From assembly GCA_030065175.1 (NCBI GenBank), contig JASJDH010000035.1, positions 1 to 34,303 of the forward strand: DNA of 34,303 nt. The letters run 5' to 3'. This DNA comes from Leptolyngbyaceae cyanobacterium MO_188.B28. Lineage in GTDB: Bacteria > Cyanobacteriota > Cyanobacteriia > Phormidesmidales > Phormidesmidaceae. The notes under the pieces are model-generated. The model had not been told where the DNA came from and did not search any database. It saw only the letters and a program-made list of their open reading frames with translations. Of the stretch, positions 1 to 6,611 are shown piece by piece. The translations under genes and the position numbers were made by a program. Positions within the stretch are counted from its first letter, which is position 1; every line of letters begins with the position of its first letter.

Positions 1-2
1 TG

Positions 3-269
3 GGAGTCATCCACCGGGCCAAAATTGAATCCGTGGTGGTGAACCGCACCCTGTCAGTTATTTTTAACCCCAATCGATATCGTTCAAAGGCGGCAGAGGC
101 TTTCACCCATGAAATCCTACCCCAATTCACCAATCGAGAAATAGAATTTAGAAAGGAAAATCGAAAAAATAATGGAGTCGCCCGATCTTCGCAGGTAGAA
201 GAATCCAGGGCTGGCTCGTTTGACTCCGACTCTCCTAATCGAGCCGCGAATAGCAAGTCACCGTCTTAG
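3..269 (+). CDS. rbcR: RbcR/CbbR-type LysR regulator, C-terminal end (5' truncated by window)
   Basis: The reading frame is open from the window edge, so only the last ~88 codons are present. The segment HRAKIESVVVNRTLSVIFNP followed by NRYRSKAAEAF and ILPQF resembles the C-terminus of cyanobacterial and plastid RbcR (Ycf30), a LysR-type regulator of Rubisco and carbon-assimilation genes. The DNA-binding N-terminus and most of the effector domain lie outside. A GTG at 33 could be mistaken for a start, but the family-like residues continue upstream of it, so this is a tail and not a short gene. The last ~35 residues after ILPQF are polar and probably not conserved. The next gene starts 10 bp downstream on the same strand, suggesting co-transcription. 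Identification is from remembered family sequence; another LysR paralogue is possible. Confidence 0.75.
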   Translation, partial: GVIHRAKIESVVVNRTLSVIFNPNRYRSKAAEAFTHEILPQFTNREIEFRKENRKNNGVARSSQVEESRAGSFDSDSPNRAANSKSPS

Positions 270-278
270 CCAAGTTTC

Positions 279-1775
279 ATGGAGATTTACTGCACCCGTC
301 CCAGCTGTTCTAGACCCATTAACTCCTTTCCCGATTTAGACAGCGGCGCGACCTTAAAGACGGTACAGCAGAAATACTGCACAGCTTGCGGGATGCCTTT
401 AATTCTCAGTGGGCGATACTTACCCCAAAAGCTCTTGGGGAAAGGGGGGTTTGGGACGGCTTTCTTGGCCCGCGATCGCTACACTCCAACATTGCGGTAT
501 TGTGTCGTCAAACAGTTCCAACCGGCAGGAAATTTAACCCCCGATCAACTGGAAATCGCCCAAAATCTGTTTGAGCGAGAAGCCGAAGCCCTCGAGGAAT
601 TGGGGAATCGCCATCCTCAAATTCCGGATTTATTCGCCTTCTTCCCCTTGATAACCCCTAGCTTGCATCCTGGAGAGCAGGAAGAATTTTTTTATCTGGT
701 TCAAGAATTTGTTGACGGCCAGGACTTGGAGCAAGAACAAGCCCAAAAGGGCCGGTTTTCGGCGGAAGAGGGGGTGGAGATCCTCACTTCTATGCTGAAG
801 GTGTTGTCATTTGTCCACAATAACGGCACTATCCATCGGGATATCAAACCCTCGAATATTGTGCGGGGTAGAAATGGTCTACTCTATCTCCTGGATTTTG
901 GAGCGGTTAAACAAGTCGCCAGTGTGGCGGCGGCTGGCCAAGAGCAGTCCACTGGGATTTATTCAATAGGCTTCGCACCGCCGGAACAAATGGCGGGGAA
1001 CGCGGTGTATCCTTCCACCGATCTTTACGCCTTAGCCGTTACCTGCATCACACTGCTGACTGGAAAACCCACCACAGACCTATACGATTCTTATAACAAT
1101 AGTTGGAACTGGGAACCCTATGCTCAAGTAACCCCCCCCTTAAGTGACGTTCTGAATAAAATGCTCCAATCAACTCCTAATCAGCGGTATGCCTCTGCAG
1201 ACGAAGTTTTGGCGGCGCTTAAGCAATCGCAATCGTCTCCATTAGCCAGTCAGGTCGCGTCACCCCCCGCCGCCTTCAGTAGCGGTAAATCCAGCGGACC
1301 CTCCACCAGTCTCCAGAAACCGCTAGCTCAGGCGCCTCCTTCGCCCCTGGCCGCTCCACCGCCAGCCGCCAAAGTTTCCCCGCCCCCCATGTCAGCCAAG
1401 GTTTCCCCGCCCCCTATGTCAATTGTGGAGTTTTTGGGGGGAGTCGCCTTCACCGGATTCGAGGGAGGATTATTGGCGATCGCCTTAACCAGTCTACTGG
1501 GGACCACAGTCTTAGGAAGCGGCGCCTGGCTATTTCTATTGGCAGGGCTTATCTTCCTTCAACTACGAAGGATTATCGAGCGGCTTGATTTGGTCATCAT
1601 TGCAGGGGTCACCCTAGGGGCGGTCCTTCTCTTTCCACCGCTACGAGATGTTTTCTCAGGCAATCCCAGTCCTATTCAAATGGTTCTTTTACTGACTATC
1701 ATGGCCAGTTTGACGGCTGTCGCCATTACAACCCTATTTCGCTTGATTTATCGAATCCTATCTAACTTACTTTGA
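279..1775 (+). CDS. Membrane-anchored Ser/Thr protein kinase with N-terminal four-Cys motif
   Basis: This is a 498-aa eukaryotic-type protein kinase (Hanks type, cyanobacterial SpkB-like layout). The N-terminus has four Cys (5, 10, 34, 37) in a zinc-ribbon-like arrangement. The kinase domain covers roughly residues 46-316. Visible motifs are the glycine loop GKGGFG (54-59), Lys78 in VVKQF, Glu101 as the likely helix-C partner, HRDIKPSN with Asp188, DFG at 206-208 and APPEQM, so it looks catalytically intact. A Pro/Ser/Ala-rich linker follows (~317-385) containing a direct repeat of AKVSPPPMS. The last ~110 residues form about four hydrophobic segments, placing the kinase on a membrane, probably facing the cytoplasm. 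The ATG start is 10 bp after the rbcR stop. The substrate cannot be read from the sequence. Confidence 0.9.
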   Translation: MEIYCTRPSCSRPINSFPDLDSGATLKTVQQKYCTACGMPLILSGRYLPQKLLGKGGFGTAFLARDRYTPTLRYCVVKQFQPAGNLTPDQLEIAQNLFEREAEALEELGNRHPQIPDLFAFFPLITPSLHPGEQEEFFYLVQEFVDGQDLEQEQAQKGRFSAEEGVEILTSMLKVLSFVHNNGTIHRDIKPSNIVRGRNGLLYLLDFGAVKQVASVAAAGQEQSTGIYSIGFAPPEQMAGNAVYPSTDLYALAVTCITLLTGKPTTDLYDSYNNSWNWEPYAQVTPPLSDVLNKMLQSTPNQRYASADEVLAALKQSQSSPLASQVASPPAAFSSGKSSGPSTSLQKPLAQAPPSPLAAPPPAAKVSPPPMSAKVSPPPMSIVEFLGGVAFTGFEGGLLAIALTSLLGTTVLGSGAWLFLLAGLIFLQLRRIIERLDLVIIAGVTLGAVLLFPPLRDVFSGNPSPIQMVLLLTIMASLTAVAITTLFRLIYRILSNLL

Positions 1776-1817
1776 GCCTTTTCAGTTGCGTCACAAAAGA
1801 GACATAATAAGTTTTAT

Positions 1818-1863
1818 AAAAAATCCGTCTGAGGTATACGCTTTAACCTCAGACGGATTTTTT
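1818..1863. terminator. Strong bidirectional rho-independent terminator
   Basis: A perfect 17-bp inverted repeat (1818-1834 with 1847-1863) contains the GC-rich core TCCGTCTGAGG and has a 12-nt loop. A-runs and T-runs flank it on both sides, so it can end transcription of the kinase gene (+) and of the convergent Crp-family gene (-). Confidence 0.93.
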
Positions 1864-1897
1864 GTTATGTTTTTTTACCAGTTGTTTTTACCAGCGA

Positions 1898-2599
1898 CTA
1901 GGCTTGTTGCCGCAGATCAGAGTTAGACGGAATACACAACAGATTGTCGCCATAGTTCTGAATCAGGTTGCGCTGGCGCAGCTTCCCCATCAACCGAGTG
2001 ACCGTCACTCGGGTTGACCCAATTGCGCTGCCAATCTGCGCATGGGTTAACACCCAAGGTAAATAGTAACCGTCATCACAAGGTTGACCGTATTCTTCAA
2101 TCAATAAGGTGAGGAAACCTAACAGTCGATCGATGGTTCGCCGTTGGCCTAGGGTGCTTAGCCAGAGAAGTTTTCGCTGATGCTGATAACGGAAAGCGTC
2201 CAAAACTTCACGTCTAAAGTGGGGCCAGTTATCTAAATCATGCCAGTAAAGCCAAATAACCGCTGTTTGGTCTACATGGGCAAAACTCTGCAGAGTGAAC
2301 GGAGATTGGGCCACAATTTCAAATGGCTGACCCGCTCCGACAAATCCAAGAAATGCCTCTTCGGAGGCGACTAGAGGCATTCGGGAAGGACTGCTTTTAG
2401 GTTTGACGCTAGCGCTAACTTGCGCATTCCCAATGAGTCGAACTGCACCCCGCTGCACTAAATAAAGTAAGCCAGCACGGGCCGGAATTTTTTCGTCTTT
2501 GCTAAAAGTACGATAGCGGTAGTGTTCCTGAGCCCAGTCTAAGATTCGCTGCCAGGTCAAGAATGGCCGAGCATTGTCTGATTGGGTAGTTGAGTACAT
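1898..2599 (-). CDS. Crp/Fnr-family transcriptional regulator with NtcA-like DNA-binding helix
   Basis: This 233-aa protein has the Crp layout: an N-terminal cupin-like effector domain (~25-125), a dimerisation helix (~130-160) and a C-terminal winged helix-turn-helix (~180-225). The recognition region reads IGSTRVTVTRLMGKLRQRN. From memory, NtcA (global nitrogen regulator) has IGSTRVTVTRLLGDLR here, so DNA specificity may overlap NtcA's GTA-N8-TAC. The effector domain is unlike NtcA: it has an insertion rich in Ser/Lys/Pro (~65-75) and no obvious cAMP-binding signature. I therefore do not call it ntcA; it is a paralogue of unknown signal. It converges on the kinase gene across the terminator at 1818-1863. 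The start ATG is at 2597-2599. Confidence 0.82.
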   Translation of the reverse strand: MYSTTQSDNARPFLTWQRILDWAQEHYRYRTFSKDEKIPARAGLLYLVQRGAVRLIGNAQVSASVKPKSSPSRMPLVASEEAFLGFVGAGQPFEIVAQSPFTLQSFAHVDQTAVIWLYWHDLDNWPHFRREVLDAFRYQHQRKLLWLSTLGQRRTIDRLLGFLTLLIEEYGQPCDDGYYLPWVLTHAQIGSAIGSTRVTVTRLMGKLRQRNLIQNYGDNLLCIPSNSDLRQQA

Positions 2600-3006
2600 A
2601 GCTAAAAATCTGGGGGTGAGGTTAAGTGCAAGAGCAAGTCAATCAATCTAGTCGTGCAGTGGGGGTATGTATCAAGGGAACAAGCGGCTTAATCTCTATA
2701 ACGGGCTCTATATCCAAAAAGGCCCCTAAAAAATGTAGGCGAGGTTGATCAAAAACCTAAGCCTCAACATCAATCTTATTATTAGTCAAGGGTATCCGAT
2801 ATATCCATAGATGTACAAATATATCTCCGCTTGCAAACAACATGCTTTGAAATTCCGTAAATTAACCGAATTGCAGTGTCTTCCTTATCAAGTCTTTACT
2901 GGCTTATACTCTTTTACGGACCCTAGCTGGGGGCGGGACAATCGCACTCAGAGTAGGACTACACACAATATCGGTCAGGAATCCTCAAAAAAATGCCTAC
3001 TTAACT
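2600..3006. other. Intergenic region upstream of two divergent genes
   Basis: About 400 bp lie between the divergent Crp-family gene (-) and the ArgS-like gene (+). It must hold both promoters. I see no convincing -35/-10 pair, RNA gene or repeat. A 96-codon open frame at 2811-3101 (+) overlaps the next gene, has no family resemblance and is not accepted. Confidence 0.5.
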
Positions 3007-3993
3007 ATGGCACATTTTTCCCTGATGTGGTTGTTACAAAACGAACTTATCCAGGCAATCCGCTCAAGGAACAAAGCCTCCGCAGCTGGCGTCTCAGCTA
3101 GCCCTTTGTTCTCGGCGAAGAGCCAGGAAAAACCTCAGTTTCTTTCATTAAAAAGGATACCCTTAGGTAAATTCAAGGAACCCCGTCAAGTTCTTTACAA
3201 ATCAGCAGTTTCACTTAAATTGGCAAACCTAGAGGATCAACCTGCAAGTGACATTGCAAGCACACTGGCAAATACATTTGCCACATCCACAGCAGCGAAA
3301 GCTCATAACGCGTATCCACTGCAAACAAACTTTATGAAAGCTGTCTATCCACACTGCCAGGCGCAAGCTTTACCCTCCGGTTGGCTGCATTTCACAGTGG
3401 CGGCCTCGGGCGTCGGTCAGTGGCTGCAAAGCATTAATGACGCTCTGACAGAAACGGTAGTCGCAGCAAACTATAGGCAAAATTGGGCGGCCACACACCC
3501 CCCAGCAGGACGCCCCAGAGAGACATCTAGCGCCGCAGTCGTATTTTCAATTCAACACGCCCACGCCCGATGTTGCTCGCTGCTGCGGTTAGCCCACCAG
3601 GAGAAGTTGATTGGCTTACAAGACCCTAAAACAAACGCCTCACTCTCCCACTGGCGAATTATCCAACCGGCTCAACTGCCCTGGTTAAACGGGGCAGGAA
3701 AAATTTGCTTCTGTAATCCATCTGCATGGCGTCTACTTGATCAACTCGTGGAGGCAGTTGACGTCTGGGAACAGGTTTACTCTGGACATCGCTCTCTCTG
3801 TCTTCTAGCCCAGGCGGTTGACTTAAGTGAAGCGTTTCAGGGATTTCATCGTCACTGCCGAATATGGGGAGAAGACAGGATACGAGATCCAAACCTGATT
3901 CAGGTTCGCCTAGGCTTGATACGCGCCACCCAAGCAATGCTTTACCTGTTCTTAACATACGGCTTAGAGCAAAGCGCCCCTGTTTACCTATAG
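3007..3993 (+). CDS. ArgS-like protein lacking the catalytic core (Add-1-like + DALR anticodon-binding domain)
   Basis: This 328-aa protein resembles the two ends of arginyl-tRNA synthetase. Residues ~58-145 look like the ArgS N-terminal tRNA-binding domain: VLYKSAVSLKLANLEDQPAS corresponds to the usual NAAL-LAK-reiA pattern, and SGWLHFTV corresponds to GPGFINF. Residues ~178-328 look like the DALR anticodon-binding domain: FSIQHAHARCCSLLR matches QYAHARICSILR, and the C-terminal helices RLGLIRATQAMLYLFLTYGL end like ArgS. The Rossmann core with HIGH and KMSKS motifs is absent and only ~30 residues join the parts, so it cannot charge tRNA. I infer tRNA or RNA binding. DALR-only proteins are annotated in cyanobacteria without known function. 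The start is uncertain within ~40 codons; ATG at 3007 is used. Confidence 0.8.
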   Translation: MAHFSLMWLLQNELIQAIRSRNKASAAGVSASPLFSAKSQEKPQFLSLKRIPLGKFKEPRQVLYKSAVSLKLANLEDQPASDIASTLANTFATSTAAKAHNAYPLQTNFMKAVYPHCQAQALPSGWLHFTVAASGVGQWLQSINDALTETVVAANYRQNWAATHPPAGRPRETSSAAVVFSIQHAHARCCSLLRLAHQEKLIGLQDPKTNASLSHWRIIQPAQLPWLNGAGKICFCNPSAWRLLDQLVEAVDVWEQVYSGHRSLCLLAQAVDLSEAFQGFHRHCRIWGEDRIRDPNLIQVRLGLIRATQAMLYLFLTYGLEQSAPVYL

Positions 3994-4077
3994 GGATTTC
4001 AGAGTCTGATTAGACCGAATATGACGATACATTTAGCCAGTTTATGTAATGTATAGGCTAAGCTGATCAGCAAATAG

Positions 4078-4106
4078 ATGACAAGATTGAGTGATTACCC
4101 TATAGT
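4078..4106 (+). promoter_or_regulatory. Sigma-70-type promoter for the small RNA at ~4114
   Basis: ATGACA at 4078-4083 (5/6 to TTGACA) and TATAGT at 4101-4106 (5/6 to TATAAT) are separated by exactly 17 bp. This predicts a transcript start near 4112-4115, with no gene between it and the terminator at 4228. Confidence 0.6.
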
Positions 4107-4113
4107 GATACTT

Positions 4114-4228
4114 GTGTGTGAGGAGCGAACCAGTTAGGACGTCGAGACGAAACACGGCCAGTCGTCGACGTCCTTTCTGACTTTTAAATTTCTTTTTCTA
4201 GACTTTCGCTTAGCGCGAAAGTTTTTTT
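4114..4228 (+). ncRNA. Candidate ~115-nt small RNA (Yfr2-like architecture)
   Basis: The predicted transcript runs from just after a good promoter to a rho-independent terminator and contains no credible reading frame. Near its 5' end is a perfect 10-bp stem AGGACGTCGA/TCGACGTCCT (4136-4145 with 4165-4174), extended by three inner pairs. The apical loop GAAACACGGCCA (4149-4160) includes GAAACA. An unstructured pyrimidine/A-rich stretch follows, then the terminator hairpin. Size, one structured domain with a GAAAC-type loop, and its own terminator recall the cyanobacterial Yfr2 RNA family, but I cannot check the covariance model, so that name is tentative. It could instead be an unrelated sRNA or, less likely, a leader for the downstream transporter, which starts 56 bp after the terminator. 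Confidence 0.55.
4200..4228 (+). terminator. Rho-independent terminator of the candidate sRNA
   Basis: Stem ACTTTCGC (4202-4209) pairs with GCGAAAGT (4215-4222) around a 5-nt loop and is followed by a run of seven T (4222-4228). The orientation fits + strand transcription. Confidence 0.85.
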
Positions 4229-4284
4229 GTGCTTGCCTCTACTCTCCCAACCGCGACTCTACATTCCATGCTAGCCTTTGGGCT

Positions 4285-5250
4285 ATGACTGAGGGAGGAC
4301 GCCAACGTCGAGCCAGCTATCGACTGCTCATTGTTACACTTTGGACCACACTGTTAGTACTAGCGGTGGAGGCGGCTTCTGGTTGGGCGAGTTATTCATT
4401 AAGCCTACTCGCGGCTTCGTTACATACTTTGATTGACAGCTTCAGCACAGTTCTCAGCTTGGTGGCGGTCAGTTCTCCTCAGCGCACCCTGGGTCGCGAA
4501 ATTTGGGGTCATGGCCGAGCAGAAGTGGTCGGAACGCTAATTCTAATTGCTTCATTGGGATATTTTGGGGTCAGTCTGGTTTGGTTCGCCCTGAAACAGA
4601 TGGACGCCTCAGTCCAAGGTAAGGTCGGTCCTTTCCCCGTAGACATCCCACCGCAGGTGATCCAACTGATCTTCGCGATGGTGGTGATAACCCTCGCCGT
4701 TACTCTCTTTTCGGGCTATCAGGCGAGACGTCTCTCGAGTCTGGCTCTACAGTTAAACACTCGCCACATTCTTCAAGACGCTTGGCTCAGTTTCGCCCTC
4801 TTAGGGGGGCTGTTAGGCATCCGGCGAGGGTACCATTGGCTGGATCCGATATTGGCCCTAGCGCTAGTCGCTCTGGCCGTCCGCAGTCTGGTGCGGGTGC
4901 TCAACGCCCAATTGCCCATGCTGTTGAAACCCACTGCAATCGCCCCAGAAGCGATCGCTGAAATCGCCTGTCAAGCGCAAGGGGTGACGCGCTGCACGCG
5001 CATCTTGTCTCGGGGCATGGTGGGACGACAAGTTTGGATTGAATTGACCTTAGCCCTTCACCCGGACTTTATGGACCAGGCCCAACAAATTGGAGAGGGA
5101 ATCGAAGGAGCGATTCGAAACCGGTATGGACCAGTGCGGACCCAGATCTGGGTTGAAGAAGCCACATCCCCTTACTCACCCTTGCTTGATTCTTCAATTT
5201 TGAGACACTCTGATGGACCGCCTCACGACCCTAATGTGGATGAGGGATAA
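4285..5250 (+). CDS. Cation diffusion facilitator (CDF) family metal efflux transporter
   Basis: This 321-aa protein has the CDF plan: about six transmembrane helices in the first ~205 residues and a cytoplasmic C-terminal domain. The transport-site motifs of the family are visible as HTLID (His47, Asp51) in helix 2 and HILQD (His161, Asp165) in helix 5. The GHGRAE signature (75-80) sits before helix 3. Such carriers export divalent metals such as Zn2+, Co2+, Fe2+ or Mn2+ in exchange for protons; His/Asp ligands are compatible with Zn2+, but the ion is not determinable here. The last ~25 residues are polar and probably not conserved. It stands alone on the + strand and converges on the chorismate lyase gene. 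Confidence 0.9.
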   Translation: MTEGGRQRRASYRLLIVTLWTTLLVLAVEAASGWASYSLSLLAASLHTLIDSFSTVLSLVAVSSPQRTLGREIWGHGRAEVVGTLILIASLGYFGVSLVWFALKQMDASVQGKVGPFPVDIPPQVIQLIFAMVVITLAVTLFSGYQARRLSSLALQLNTRHILQDAWLSFALLGGLLGIRRGYHWLDPILALALVALAVRSLVRVLNAQLPMLLKPTAIAPEAIAEIACQAQGVTRCTRILSRGMVGRQVWIELTLALHPDFMDQAQQIGEGIEGAIRNRYGPVRTQIWVEEATSPYSPLLDSSILRHSDGPPHDPNVDEG

Positions 5251-5553
5251 CAGAACCCGTCCTCTATTAATAGACAGGTCTAATACGTTACTTGAAAAGA
5301 AATGCAATACAAAGTTATATTTGTAACAAGAGATACAAGTTTTCAATCGAACCACACAAATCAAACAGCAGCGCAAGCAATGGGTTAGGGAAACCCTGAA
5401 AATCCAATTTTCATGTAAAGCTATCAACTGAACATAAAAATTTCCCTTAGAGAAAATTACCGCACGATAACAAAAATTACCGCAGCCATGAAACAGAGCT
5501 GCTGCTCATTGTCTGCTTGCGCTGTGGGACCGCTTGAGCTTAACTCTCGCCTC
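5251..5553. other. Convergent intergenic region with a 12-bp direct repeat
   Basis: This region lies between the 3' ends of the CDF gene (+) and chorismate lyase (-). It holds two perfect copies of AAAATTACCGCA at 5453-5464 and 5473-5484, spaced 20 bp start to start, and a small GCAGC/GCTGC hairpin just after. No gene or clear terminator with a T-run is seen. Confidence 0.5.
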
Positions 5554-6156
5554 CTACGCCGACCCTAAATATTTAGCCAAATAGGGTGAAAAGACCTCAT
5601 AGATTAAGGTCAAAGGCTTGCCGTCATGCCAAAACAAATAGTGCCTGCCCCAGAATGGGCCCTGTTGCCCAAAGGCGCGTTCTAAGGGAACTGAATGCCC
5701 ATAATGAACCCCTTGAATATCGCGATAGAGTTCTGTGCGCAGTCTGGCTAAACTTGTCCAAATGGGCAAGGAACGATTTTGCAGATAGTCGTCCACATGG
5801 TCGGCGTCCCACCAAGAAGCTGCATAAGCGAGCCGCTGGCCCGAAGCAGTTCTAAGCCAAACCTGCCTTCTTAATCGAGGTTCCGGCACCACCTTGATTA
5901 AATTGGGCGCGCCATCTAAATCACGTCCGATTAAAGACATATCGATGACATCAACCTCAATCGTCTCTCGCGTTAAAAGTTGTAGGTGGCGCGTTGGCGA
6001 TCCATCACCGAGCAAGAGTATTTGCCAAGCCGGGGAAAGTCGATCGTGGGGGAGTCCTTGCTTAACAACCGTTTCGGAACCCTGCCAAAGTGGTTCCAGA
6101 ATATGCCACTCAGTCTTGAATGCGGCGTTCGGCGCCGACTTAAACGCTGAAGTCAA
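5554..6156 (-). CDS. Chorismate lyase, cyanobacterial DUF98 type
   Basis: This 200-aa soluble protein matches the cyanobacterial/algal DUF98 family (Synechocystis sll1797, plastid Ycf21-like). The family removes pyruvate from chorismate to give 4-hydroxybenzoate, the ring precursor of plastoquinone. Recognisable segments are LSPAWQILLLGDGSPTRHLQ, DVIDMSLIG and the C-terminal YEVFSP. A conserved Glu in RETIEVDVIDM and the Arg residues around 132-142 are plausible active-site residues, but I cannot assign them. Length is normal. The tRNA-Leu gene lies 132 bp upstream on the same strand, so tRNA and mRNA may share transcription or the gene may use its own promoter in that gap. Assignment rests on remembered family sequence. 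Confidence 0.82.
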   Translation of the reverse strand: MTSAFKSAPNAAFKTEWHILEPLWQGSETVVKQGLPHDRLSPAWQILLLGDGSPTRHLQLLTRETIEVDVIDMSLIGRDLDGAPNLIKVVPEPRLRRQVWLRTASGQRLAYAASWWDADHVDDYLQNRSLPIWTSLARLRTELYRDIQGVHYGHSVPLERAFGQQGPFWGRHYLFWHDGKPLTLIYEVFSPYLAKYLGSA

Positions 6157-6288
6157 AATTCTTCACAAAAATTTATCTTACAAAAAACATGATAATACTT
6201 CTGCTCAGTCTGTGCATAAGAGATAACTGTTCGACGCCGTATCGTTGAACACAGCGAAACCCAAAACAACAAACTTCTTTCAACAAAA

Positions 6289-6370
6289 TGCGGATGGCGA
6301 GAATCGAACTCGCAAGGCCGAAGCCACACGCCCCTCAAGCGTGCGTGTCTACCAATTCCACCACATCCGC
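6289..6370 (-). tRNA. trnL-GAG: tRNA-Leu (anticodon GAG)
   Basis: Read on the minus strand, the acceptor stem GCGGATG pairs with CATCCGC and is followed by discriminator A at 6289. The D arm contains GGAATTGGTAGAC, the T arm GCGAGTTCGATTCTCGC. The anticodon stem CACGC/GCGTG closes the loop TTGAGGG, giving anticodon GAG. The variable arm (TGGCTTCGGCCT) is long, as expected for a class II tRNA such as Leu, and the A discriminator also fits Leu. The 3' CCA is not encoded, as is common in cyanobacteria; a TTTT follows. Confidence 0.95.
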
Positions 6371-6531
6371 AGGGCTAGTCCTATAGTCAACCGTAGTCTA
6401 ATTCAAAATAGCAATCTATTTCAAAATAAACTACAGTCCAAAGTTTTTTTGGTGTCAGTTTCTAACGATAAAACATAAGCGGGCGCTTTGCGCATAAATT
6501 TTCTCCGAAACGCTTCTTTCCTCCAGATTTA

Positions 6532-6572
6532 GGTAGAGGGCTGACACCTACTGCGTGGTAGGATCAGCTACC
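6532..6572 (+). promoter_or_regulatory. Nested stem-loop in the accC leader
   Basis: Three stacked complementary segments fold into one hairpin: GGTA (6532-6535) with TACC (6569-6572), GCTGA (6540-6544) with TCAGC (6564-6568), and CCTAC (6547-6551) with GTAGG (6558-6562), loop TGCGTG. It ends 40 bp before the accC start and lacks a T-run, so it is not a standard terminator. Function is unknown. Confidence 0.4.
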
Positions 6573-6611
6573 GTCATATGATTCAGATATTGCTCCATAC
6601 CAAACTGCCAG

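Noticed and set aside
1898-2599. Calling the Crp-family gene ntcA.
   Set aside because: Only the DNA-binding helix resembles NtcA; the sensor domain does not.
2811-3101. Open frame of 96 codons (+) upstream of the ArgS-like gene.
   Set aside because: Overlaps the supported gene in another frame, no domain, no ribosome-binding site, low-quality composition.
4116-4126. GCTCCTCACAC on the minus strand, one base from the Yfr1 core motif ACTCCTCACAC.
   Set aside because: No promoter or terminator in the minus orientation supports a Yfr1 gene; the + strand signals fit a different RNA.
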